A stretch of 64,000 nt of DNA, taken from Telopea speciosissima. Its lineage: Eukaryota; Streptophyta; Magnoliopsida; Proteales; Proteaceae. This document shows, one piece after another, positions 44,782 through 56,600 of the stretch. Location of the stretch: assembly GCF_018873765.1 (NCBI RefSeq), contig NC_057918.1, positions 61,444,871-61,508,870 of the forward strand, read 5' to 3'. Each line of letters starts with the position of its first letter. Position 1 is the stretch's first letter. Below the pieces are notes generated by a model. That model saw nothing but the letters and a program-made list of their open reading frames with translations, searched no databases and was not told the origin of the DNA. Position numbers and translations under genes: made by a program.

Positions 44782-46119
44782 TAATTTTTTTGTAATCATC
44801 CAATATAGGATGGTCCACATGATTGGTTTGAAAACGTTTGTCAAAAGATTAATCACATCTTCCAAATTGTAATAAACATGGGGAAAAAGATCTCTACTTG
44901 GTGGAGTTTCCTCTGCCCTGTCACAAGGAACCGTGAGATGATGCCTTGGCCACATGGGTAGATATCCAGACGTGCTCACCCATTGGCCTAAACGCTTGTA
45001 TAGAGATTATGCGATCATGTAGAGATCTTGTTCAAATCCTTTGTATGACCTTCTATGCATGGTTTGGGGTCTTGGTATCGGATCGCCCGATACAACCGAT
45101 ACTGCATGTTTTTTAAGGTGATCGATATTATATAGATGAAATGGTATTGACAAATGGTAAAAATATTTAAAAAATAATTTTTTTTTAAAGAAATCTAAGG
45201 GTAAACTTGTCCAATATAGTCGATCTGTGCTGATATTTATCGCATATGTTTTGAAGTTGACTAATTCTCGACCCGATACCGTGCATTAAAACCATGCGTG
45301 TATTAAGAAGCGTTTGAATAGGCCTTCTAGATTTGTGGATATGACTATTCCTCACACCACCACCACCAAATTTGGAAATCCAGGGTAAAAGGACTTCTCA
45401 ACCTACTCTCACCCACCTACTCTTGCAATCAATCAAAATTAAAATCTCTTATTTTTAAAGTCTTCTAAAGCAAAGTTATCCTCCAAAACATGTCTGAGAA
45501 TGGAGAAAATTTTCTTATGGAAACAGGTTTCAATCCATGTTTAACCTGAAAATGATTTAGGAATTGAGATGCCAATGGTGCAGGAATAATTTGGGTTGGT
45601 ATTAACACCAACTCAGATTGACAATTTCCAAATCTTAAAAAGTTGGCCTTAGTTTATAAATCTCAGAATGTCTGATGCTGAATATTTCTGTAGCCACCCT
45701 CTACCCAATACATTCCTTGACGATTTTCACAAAAACCAAGGTTTTAAAACTCGGAATTGGTTAGAGAGGATTCCGAATCGGCCTGAATCGATTCAGGAAT
45801 CAGTAATCTAAGCTATTGGTGAAATCGGTTTAGGAATCGAGAATTGGTCCAATTCAAAATGGTTTATAAAGAAAATGACTACGAATCGGCCAATCTGATT
45901 CCGATTCAAGAAACAACTATTAGGATCGATTTCAGTTGATTCTGATCCAAATCGGCCGATTCACCGATCCGATTCCCAATCTTAAAACCATGACCGAAAC
46001 AGACTGATTGAGGGAAATTTCTAATATCAACTACTACAATTAAAAAATCTAATAATCTCATCAAAGAATATAATTTTCCACCAAATTCCTGATCAAGGTG
46101 TACTTTTTGGGGGCAAAAA
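44782..46119. other. Intergenic, MITE debris
   Basis: No gene seen. 45080-45300 and 45735-45990 contain CGATACCGTGCATTAAAACC and CGGAATTGGTT/GATTCCCAATCTTAAAACC blocks, degenerate relatives of the element at 598-766. Confidence 0.45.
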
Positions 46120-46295
46120 GAACGCTAACCGATGCTGAGCCTCAGCGTGTGCATGCACCAAGGCACGGCTGTCAACAAAATGACCGATTCACCCCTGGTC
46201 CTTTCCACCTTTCCAGGGGGTGCACCTGTCATTTTGCACGTGGCTGTGCCTAGGCTTAGGTACACACCGAGGCATAGCACCAGTTACCATTCTCT
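46120..46295. mobile_element. MITE with long inverted ends
   Basis: GAACGCTAACCGATGCTGAG and CACGGCTGTCAACAAAATGA at the left are mirrored by TCATTTTGCACGTGGCTGTG and GGCATAGCACCAGTTACC at the right. The interior is C-rich. No target duplication was recognised. Confidence 0.7.
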
Positions 46296-46315
46296 CTCTT
46301 TTTTTTTTAAACTTA

Positions 46316-46451
46316 ATCTGTGTTTGATATACATTCTCCAATAGATTCTGAGTCAAGAATACATTTTGAAACCCAAATCTTTTTTTATTTTCTCATTGTA
46401 GAATGTGTTTTAAACCCAAAATCTATTCCAAGAATGCATATCAAAGATAAC
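46316..46451. mobile_element. Tourist/PIF-like MITE, copy D3
   Basis: CTGTGTTTGATATACATTC at the left mirrors GAATGCATATCAAAGATAAC at the right. Inside, AAACCCAAATCT and AAACCCAAAATCTATT occur. TTA lies immediately left and close to the right end. Confidence 0.65.
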
Positions 46452-47625
46452 TTTAAATTTGCTACCCTCCGCTACTAAATTTGGATCAAGGTTTATATTA
46501 CTGTATCCAACTTGAAGAGATAAAGTAAAGAATATATGATTTCAATACAAGAGACTAGTGTATAGATTACCTGTCCCAAATATTATTTAGAAAAAAAACA
46601 ATAAAAAAAAAAAGGTAAATGCTCCTCACATTTAATGCTTTTATTTAAAGAAGAAAACAAAATTCAAATCAAACATCACAGGCAAAGCAGCAGTTACTTT
46701 GACTTGTGGGCCGGCCACCATATTGTTTGGTGGTGAGTTGGTTTCATCTCTGCAAAGTCTAATAACATACAGGTACAGCCCCATTGACATCGGCATCATA
46801 CCAAAAAAAAAAAAAAAAAAGGCAAAACATTGGAATCTTTTTATTTTTTTTGGTGAAGAAAACATTGGGATCACAGCAGGCTACAATGAGAGGAGTAGAA
46901 AAAATGACCATAAACCTGGACTTCGCTTTGGATTTGGTTTAAATACTCACAGAGTTGTTAAGACAAAGCACGAGTGCACGACCCCAATCACAATGCTAGT
47001 GAGGTGCTGAGACTCCGAGCTCCAATCCAAGCTCCGTCTTCGTGATTTCAATGGACTAATGGCTTTCAGCTCCAGGAAGCTATTATCCAGGTCCATCCCA
47101 CTAACATTAATATTGAATTGTAAAGAATAGGATCACAGTCCCAAATCCCAATCAAGAAATGGTGAAAGTATGAGGTTAGGCAAGAGTGGAACTTCCCATC
47201 TCAATCAATGTGCATAATACTGCCGAAGGCCAAAATGTTCTATTCATCAATCAGTTCAAAACCATGTTGATTTAATTCCAAAATAACCTGCTGAGAAAAA
47301 AAAAAACAAGATGTAATCCCATGGAAATCAACAAAGACCATAAATGAGAAATGCAGCCAGGGTAGTAACACAATACCACACGAAAATCTGACAACTCCCC
47401 CCCAACCCCCAAAAATAAAAAAATATAAAAAATAAAAGAGAAAGAAAAAGGAAAAACCCACAAAAACAGAGCGGTTGAATGGGCTGATATACAAGGATCA
47501 AGGACATCGACATCAATGTCCCCTTCCACCACCCAATCCAACATCATGCATTCGCATAAATGCACATTAGAATTATACCAGAGCTATCAAGTATCCCCCC
47601 AATAAAAATATATCTTCATTACCTT
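46452..47625 (-). other. 3' flank of the EngB gene
   Basis: It lies beyond the EngB stop codon on the minus strand. Short hydrophobic ORFs at 47240-47565 are low-complexity T-rich translations. No separate gene was recognised. Confidence 0.45.
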
Positions 47626-50600
47626 CTAAACCTTCACAAACCGAGCAACTTTTGCAAGCACTGTTCTTAGACATCGGATTCCAGCTCCTGTCTTGGAGCT
47701 CACCATCATCTTCCGTCATGATTGAAGTCAAAGAAATTAGAAACATTAGTTACATTTATATACCGTGATCATTGAATCTCAAAAATTTAAGTTTATATTT
47801 CATACCACTGGTTGAATAATGGACTTATTTGCCTTAAGGTTCTGCAAAATAAGATTGTGTTATCAATTATTCGATTTTGCAAAGCAGAAAGCAAATCTCA
47901 AGAGGTACAAGTCAATTTTCTCCTCATAAAGAAAACAGATTCAATAACATTCACTGCAGTTGTAGCCCAATCACATACAGACTAAAATCCCCTTAAGCAC
48001 CATAACTACATACCGGCATGTACTCTACACATTTCTGAAAACCAATGATTGGACAACATATAGAACTAATACGCTGAATCATAATACTTGAAATGAAAAG
48101 ATGTCATTGACTCGTGTCCTTCGAAAGATACCTCTTCAATTTCCATGGCACGGCGTGCAACATCAAGTGGAAATACCACATCAGTCTTGGTTAATACAAT
48201 TTGATACTTCGTTTGAGATCTGGGAAATTCACATTAAATGCCATTAGATGTGTGCAAATGGATTACTCATACAACTTGAAAGATGTGTATAATTTTACTG
48301 TTTTAAACAGTTTGCAGGTACAGATAAGTTGTATTCATGGTTCTAAAAGACAGTTCTGGTATAAACTTTGTATTGGAAACTTATGGAAGTTCTTTAAGAA
48401 TCATATCACCAGTTTCACACAGATACAGACATCTTTTGAAGCATCCAGCAGAAAAGAAACATGTGTAATTTAATAACAAGGGTCTCATGAATCTAAATAC
48501 TTCGCACTAATGTACACTTCAATAACCAGGAAAGAAGAGTGGTCTGAATTAATTTGATAATAAACACAGACACACAGTTAACAACTAAAACTGCCAAATA
48601 GCTAGGGCCCCTGTTTAATAACCACATAAATTGATTTTTGGGTCATAGATCTAGGATCCACAGCTGAGGTTATGGATCCTCATCCATATCCACTATTTTG
48701 AATGACTTTTACTAGAGAAATTAAGGAAAGATGACCTGTTTACAAAAGACGATACACCTCATTATAAAGACACTTCAATCAGGATCCTTATCCATCTGGG
48801 TCCATGACCTTGGATAACTGGGTGTAGTCCCCACTTACAGAAAGAGAAGTGAAACTGGTTACTGATTAGACCATGAAAGAAAAACATTTCATTATGTGAC
48901 AATAGTACTCCTAATATGGAACCTGAAACAGTTGTCCTAAAAATGGAGTAAAGACTGTCACCAGGATGAGTGGGAACAAGACTTCCTATGTTCGCCATGG
49001 TCTGGCTCAGCTATTTCCTGGCATTATCCCCTCAAATCCTAGCTTGTCTCATGCATAAATTTGCAAAGCTGACCCCATCCAATCAATTCTTCTAAAACCT
49101 ATCTATATCCAAAAGCTTCAAGGTCTTCAGAGCTATATCCATCTCACATTTTGAGGACATTTTCCACTCGCCAATCTTCACCAAGGAGGAGCTTATTGTC
49201 AATCTGCTGATTCGGGTTTCTAGGTCCTAGGTGCCAAGGTGGGATTCTAGGTCCAAATCAACCAGCTGCCAAGATGTTTAGAAGGAAGAGGAGGAACGAG
49301 GTATGTACCTACAACTCATGCTGCAACCACCACCTCTACCACTTCGCCTACCAACGACCACATCAAAGAGGAAGAAGACCAAATGTCCTTTATTAAATTA
49401 TAAGTTTAAAGAAGGTTTTTTTAATGGGAAGTAGTTTTCTTTCTGGGAGTGTGGCCTACACCAGCATTCCCATGTGTCTATCTCTCTCCTCCTCAAAACA
49501 AGGGGGCAGAGGTGTCTTTTCATAAAGGGAGGAGAGATATAGACTCATGGGGGGGCTGGTGTAGGCCACACTCCCGGACAAAGTTCTTTTTGCCTTTTTT
49601 AACTTTGCATATTTCCCTTCACATTTACAAGCAAACGAAATTTTTATTTTTACATATAAGCCCCTCCTCAACATTACATCTTAAAGGAAAGAAATGTCAA
49701 ATTTTACATCTAAAACCCCCTTGGTATATGCAGGCCTTAGGTGCCAAGGCGCATAGTATTGAAAGAAAATTTTGTAAATTATTTTTAATTATGAAAAAAA
49801 TATGAAGGTTAGAAGAAAAATAATAAGTGACTACATAGTTGTTTTATTGGTCTTAGTTTGATGTTTCTCAATTAATAATAGTTTCTTTTTTCTTTATACA
49901 ACAGTAAGGAGGTGAGATAATGTCTCATAGCACTCAAACAATGTGTAGAATAGGCAATATTACATTGAGGGTTCGACATTTACTGCCAACCAAGGGTGCA
50001 AATCCAAAACACCAAATTGGGTGTGTTTTTTTTACAATTTGAAGATTTAAATATGTTTATTAAGACTAAAACAAGCTTCCCTTACAGTTTCGGAATCAAC
50101 TATGGCCATTTTGCCCACCGGGAAAAAAATTACAGTCTTGCCAAGATCTCGGTTGTATCGACCTAGTCGAGACACCAAGTCAAGATGAGTTTTTGAACCA
50201 TGGTTCTCTATTCTCTTTGCTACATGTCATTTTAAGCCATACTCATTTTTGTTCAAAAATTTCCATTTGCAATACTTACCAAAGCATATTAGCAGGGTTA
50301 TACGGCTCTAACAACCATCTTGCATCCGAAACTTATAATATCTCTTTCCTTCTACAGTTTTTCACCATCCACTATGTTTCTTTGAAAAGTTTACAGAAAA
50401 ATTATACATATTCCACTACAAAAACAGCCAAGCAACTATAAAATAGGCATATAGATGTCAAATATAAAAATACTCTGAGAAGTTCAAGTAGTTACTAGGT
50501 TTCCTCCTTCCCAGAATGAACATCCCCTTTGAGCAAACCCAAATTTTAAGCGTGAGTGATTAGTTAATGAGTAAGAGTTTGGAATTGGTAGATGTTATGA

Positions 50601-53600
50601 GCAAGGTTCAAGAACTCGGTTCGTACAGGTTTCGCCCAGCCAAAAAACCGAGTTGGGCCGAGATCTCGGCGAGTTGGTGTAAATTTTATTTTTTTTTCTT
50701 TTACTTGAAGGCTAGTGTCGGTGGGTTTTAGACCTAGTTTGAGCCTGAAACTTGGTACTCAACTTATTTTAGACCATTTAAACACAATGACACTATCAGA
50801 TTTTGCAAAAACAATGTCCAAATAGGAGTTTCACTTCGGACCCTAGGTTGGTAGGCGACGACGTACTAATAGGCCCTATTCTACACATAATTTAGTAATT
50901 GAAAGCAATCAAATCATACAATTAATATTAAACAACTTAAATAAACATTATAAATGTAAAAGTGTACAATACATCAATCTTAACAAATGACATATTGCTC
51001 TATCATAAACCATTGTCGAAAATCCTCAAAAATTAGGTCAAATGCACACTTCTCTGTCGAATCGACCGAGATCTTGACCGAATTGGGGTAATATTTCAGT
51101 TCGCCTTAAGTCTTGTCTCGCTTTTTTCAAAAAGAGAGAGATATTACCAAGATCTCGGCGAGTTCTTGGACTATGGTTTTGAGGAGACGAAGGATAAATA
51201 TCACTTGTATCCAAGAGACACATTGGAAGGGTAACAGAGCTAAGGTGTTGGATGACTTCAAACTTTGGTATTCGGGGGATCATAGTAATACAAGCGGAGT
51301 AGGCATAATCGTGGACAAAGATCTAAAGAATAATGTAGTAGAGGTCAAAAGACTAGGAGACAAGATTATTTCCATCAAATTGGTATTGGAAAAAGAGATT
51401 GTCAATATTGTTAGCACTTATGCACCCCAAGTAGGTTTGGATGAAAGCTATAAGGATCATTTTTTGGAACACATGGATGATTTGATGCAGGGTTTTGGTC
51501 AGGATGAATCGATTATTAATGGAGGTGACATGAATGGACATGTTAGGAGGGATAGTAGAGGATATGAAGGTATACATGGTGGTTTACAGGATTGGGGAGA
51601 AGAATGAGGAGGGGACCTCAATTCTAGACTTTGCAGTAGCTTATGATCTTTCCATTGTGAATACTTTCTTTGGAAAAAGAGAGCACTTAGTTACCTATAA
51701 AAGTAGGGAACATACCAGCCAAATAGACTTCCTCCTAACAAGAAAGGCAGACAGAAGGGTGTGTAAGGACTGTAAGGTTATCCCTGGAGAGAGACTAACC
51801 ACCCAACATAGATTGGTGGTCCTGGATTTGCGCCTCAGTGCATAAAAGCGTCGGAAGAGGGAACCGATGTAACCTAAGATAAGGTGGTGGCGACTAAAAG
51901 GGGAGTCCCTGAGGACTTTCTCTGATAATGTGGTCAAACAAGGAAAGTGGGACTTTGAGGGAGACATAAATGCGATGTGGAACGAGATGATGACTTGTAT
52001 TAAAAGGGTTGCCAAAGATGTGTAAGGGGAAGCAACAGGTAACTGTCAGGCCCCTAGGGAGACTTGGTGGTGGAACGATGAGGTCCAAGTAGCCATTAAG
52101 ACCAAGAAAGATTGTTTTAAGACTTGGCAAAGGACTAAAGAAACAAAGGATAAAAAGAGGTATATTGACGCCAGAATCGAAGCTAAGATTGTAGATATGG
52201 CTAGGGCGAAGAAATATTAGGATCTCCATATCAATCTAAAAACTAAAGAAGGGGGAAAAGTTATATATAAGATAGCTGAGATGAGAGAAAGGAAGGGTAG
52301 AGATTTCGATCAGGTGAGGTGTATCAAGGGTGATGATGGAAGAGTGTTGATAAGGGATGAAGACATCGTGAATAGATGGGATGAGTATATCTGTGACCTA
52401 CTAAATGGTGATAGGTCGAGTAGAAATGACATAGACGATAACATTATTCAACAAGACACCTCACTCCATAGATATGTACGAAAGGTTAATGAGGCGGAAG
52501 TTAAAGAAGCCTTAAGAAAGATGAAACTAGGCAAGACACCAGGACCAGATGAGATTCCAGTAGAAGTGTGGAAAGCCCTAGGAGATTTTGGGGTTTATTA
52601 GTCAACCAATCTATTAACAAGACACAAAGAAGATGCTAGATGAATGGAGGAAAAGCATTGTAGTCACGATCTACAAAAATAAAGGTGATATCCAAAGCTA
52701 CAATAATTATAGAAGCATAAAGCTAATGAGACATACTACGAAACTTTGGGAGAAGGTTATTGAAGCCCGTTTGGAAAGAGAGACTCATATCTCGGGGAAC
52801 CAATTGGGCTTTATGTCAGGTAGATCCACGACAAAAGCTATCTACCTACTAAGGAGGCCCATGGAAAGATATAGAGATAGCAAGAAGGATCTCCATATGG
52901 TCTTTATTGACCAGGAAAAAGTCTATGAATGTGTCCCTAGAGATTTAATCTGGCATGTCCTAGTGCAGAGAAGGGTATTGAGTAAATATGTGGATGTAAT
53001 TAAAGATATGTATGAGGGAGTGATGACTAGCATGAGATCTATGGGAGGTCAGGGCAAGGAAGTCCCAATTACGATAGGGCCACATCAAGGATCAGCTCTA
53101 AGCTCTTATCTTTTTGCACTTATCATGGACGACCTAACCAAGAGCATCTAAGATGAGGTCCCGTGGTGTATGCTCTTCGCCGATGATATCGTTTTGGTGG
53201 ATGACACAAAAGCAGGAATCAATGCTAAGCTAGAGTCATGGAGATCAACCTTGGAAACAAAAGGTTTTAAGATTAGTAGAACGAAAACGAAATATATGAC
53301 GTGTAATTTTAGTCACACCATGATGGATACCGACATGGTGCGAATTGGGGAAAGAAAGAAACCGCAAAGTTACTATTTTAGATATCTGGAGTCAATCATA
53401 AATAAAGATGGTGACATGGTGATGTAGGTAAGTCACGTAAAGGGCCTATTTTATTGGAAATAAACCTTTCGTGGGGTTATGTATACATTGGGCCTTTGAT
53501 TCTATGTGTTTTCTTTGTAACGGGCCACTTTAATGGGCTTATTTTATTGGAAATAAACCTTTGGTGGGGTTATGTATACATTGGGCCTTTGATTCTATGT

Positions 53601-56600
53601 GTTTTCTTTGTAATGGGCCACTTTAAAGAAGGCATACGGGATTAGGCTTAGTCGTAGCTTATTTTCATTCCTAGGTTGATTAATGTAGCGGGTCTATTTT
53701 CCTAGGTAGTATTAATTAGTCTTTTCAGTCTTCTCAGTATTAGTCTAGAGTCTAGTGTTAGTCTTTTCATATTCCTAGATTCATGTATTATGTCTTTAAT
53801 GTTTTATTGGTTTTAGTTTCTAGGTGTCGGGAGTCCAAAAGTCAATTAAATGTGATTGCATGTAACCAAGAGGCATTCAGCTTCCATCTTATGGCTATAT
53901 AATACAAACCATGGGCTCTCAAAGGCAACCTAGAATTTAAAAAAAAAAAAAACAAAGAAATCCTCTTTTGAGAACTTTTGCTTGTGAGACTCAAGTGGAA
54001 TCAAGGTGGGGACTCCTTCGATCATTGACCTCGGTGGGACTCCGACGGTTGGGCAACTACTGGGACTCTAGGCTGCCAAAGCTATCTTTTATTTTCTATT
54101 TATCTTTCTTTCTCTTAATTTCAAATTCATCTATCACCATCATCTCCATCATCTTCAACCTTCCATCAAACCACCTTAAACTCAAACCGTGGCTTGGTGA
54201 CTCTTCATCTTCCCTACCTTGCAACCCTTCTATCCCCCTTCCTACACAACCTGATCTTAATCTGGTTGTCCTCCAGAAGCGATCCTGCAAGAATCCCATT
54301 TTGATTCTCTATCACATAGAGGATGATGTTTCACAGAGAATTAAAGCGGGATGGATGAAGTAGAGAGGTGCGTCCGGAGTGTTGTGACCGACATATTCCT
54401 TTAAAGCTTAAAGGAAAGTTCTATAGGGCTGTTGTACGACCGGCTATGATGTATGGGACAGAATGCTGGGTAGTTAAGAAGTGTCATATTGAGAAGATGT
54501 GTGTAGCAAAGATGAGGATGTTAAGATGGATGTGCGATTGAAGGAGCTAAAAGAGCTAGGGGCAGGCCTAAAATGACCATACGAGAAGTTGTGAGGAAGG
54601 AAATGCATGAGTCTAGGTCTTGTACCAAGTATGACCTCGGATAGAACGATAGAGCCTACTGGAGGGCAACTGGGCAAGGATCCATATAGCAGACCCCATT
54701 TAGCTGAGATTCTCCTGACTTTCTAGGTTGTGCCTCTTTCCTCTTACTCTCATCTTTCATCTTTTTTCCTTTTTTTCTTATATTTTCCAGTTTTTCATTT
54801 GTCGTTTTCCAGTTTTTTATTTGTCATCTCTTTTCCCATCCCTCTTTTCCCCATCTCTCCATTCCCCCCCTTTTTTGTGTACACTCAGTTTTCTCTACTT
54901 TGTTTTGTTGGATCCATGTAGTCGACCCCATTAAGTTGGGATAAGGCTGAGTTTGTTGTTGTTGTTGGTGGTGGTGGTTAGTTAACACATTAACCCCCTA
55001 CATTCCAATATGTACTTCCATTAATTACTCTTCATATTAGGTAATAAAGGTAAGCGGGCGAGCCTTGGCACAATGGTTAAGTTGTGCTATTGCAACCATT
55101 GGGTTGCAGATTTGAAACATGGAAACAGCCTCTCCACGAAGCGGGTAAGGCTGTGTACAATTTAACCCCCCCCCAAGGCCTTGCAGTATTGGGAGCCTCA
55201 TGCACTGAGGTGTTCTTTTTTTCATTAGGTAATAAAGATAATGTGATAGAACGCAACAGTTAATTTGGTAAACTTCTTAACAACAATTTTGAACAGTCAA
55301 AAATGGGAAGGACATTATTTGTTGGACGAAAGGAGTATATGGTATTTATATACTATTTTAAAATATTTGGAAAAGGTTTAAAAAAAAAAAAGTTGGGTAG
55401 GTTTTTACATGTCTTGGTCAAAAACTCTCTATATGGACCAAAATGATGAACATTTTACATGTTCGGAGTAACAATTAAGATTTGGGCCAACATGGTGGAA
55501 ACCTTAGGAAATATGCCAAAAAAAACCCAACAGAAATATTGTAATTAATTATATTCTGCTAGGATTTAGTCCAAAAGTAACAGTACAGCAGGCAGTCTGA
55601 GGATCAGAAAGTAGCTGTAAGAGTGTGACTATGAATACCTTTCCATCAGGTTGATAAGCTCATGATCCCTCGGCTTCATTCCCCATTTGGTGTCTATAAG
55701 AAGGCATACTCGCTTAAGACCAACCCGTGTAGAAACATACTCCTTCACCTACAAAATTGAGAAATTCCCAAAATCAACAATCTAAGAATTAGCTTGTTAC
55801 AGCCATCAAAAAAGAATATGGTTTGCCGGTCATGGGGAGGGGGGGAAACAGATGCACAACTCCATGTCAATGCAAGAAATAAAGCAGCAGGATCGAAGCT
55901 ACTCAATCAAGTCAAACTCAGAAAATCTTATCTCAAACACTTGGGATTGGCTATGTGAATCTTGTTTCTCCATTCTACTCTGTAAGGCAAAATGGTCCAT
56001 CAAATTACAAGTCCTCAGGTCTTCCCTCACTAACTTAACTCAGATCCTTTTCAGCCTTTGCCCTTTTGTCCTTTTAGAGCCTTCAAACTGCATCACATTT
56101 ATCCTTCCAATTGGTGCAGTCTTGATGACGGTGCGAAGTAGCATGAAACTTCAATTTTCCTCCTTTGTTTGATGTTCACAGGGCTCAGACATGTGAAGGT
56201 CCAAACCACCGAAACCAAGAGATTGGTTCTTAAGACGACCAAAATGAAAATTTAAGAACACCCACCCCCAAATGAATGGTTCTAAAGGTCATTTAGCATG
56301 ATCATCATCCATTTAAAGTACAATTCAAAAATCATTATATTTCCACCAAGTAAAAACAACTCTGATCCAAGTAATGATTATGTTATGTAAAAGACTACTT
56401 GTATCATTTTCTTTGTAAGGTTGTGAGACTTCTGGGGAGACCCCTAGCAAAAAGCTATCCAACTTCATAACTTAATGTCTAATGATAAAACTTTCTTCCA
56501 GAAAAGTAAGGATGCTTCAGTTGTCAATTGGATGCGCTTAAATTTCAAGGAGACGAAAGCTCATAAGCTCACCATGAATGAATAACAGGCAACATCAACC

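Larger units (their letters stand above)
48220..51174. other. Proximal part of the 7.4 kb EngB intron
   Basis: Noncoding. It contains the MITE at 49426-49594 and the element at 50605-51172. The stretch 48240-49420 has no recognised element. Confidence 0.5.
51175..54967 (+). mobile_element. RTE-clade LINE, longest copy (copy C), interrupted by a solo LTR
   Basis: The plus strand encodes an APE-type endonuclease (51190-51840: [46 protein letters not shown]), then the RT (52280-53415: [63 protein letters not shown]). After the inserted LTR it resumes at 54315 with QRIKAGWMK and the AMMYGTECW block. It ends in AAGGCTGAGTTTGTTGTTG at 54940-54967. Stops and frameshifts make it inactive. It is antisense in an EngB intron and is 5'-truncated. 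Confidence 0.93.

Noticed and set aside
47240-47565. Phe-rich hydrophobic minus-strand ORFs
   Set aside because: T-rich 3' flank of EngB read as Phe; no conserved motif.
53454-53645. Hydrophobic ORF with two copies of [15 protein letters not shown]
   Set aside because: Created by the 93-bp tandem duplication in a noncoding LTR; not a membrane protein gene.
51175-54967. Active RTE LINE
   Set aside because: Contains stops and frameshifts in both endonuclease and RT parts and is split by a solo LTR.
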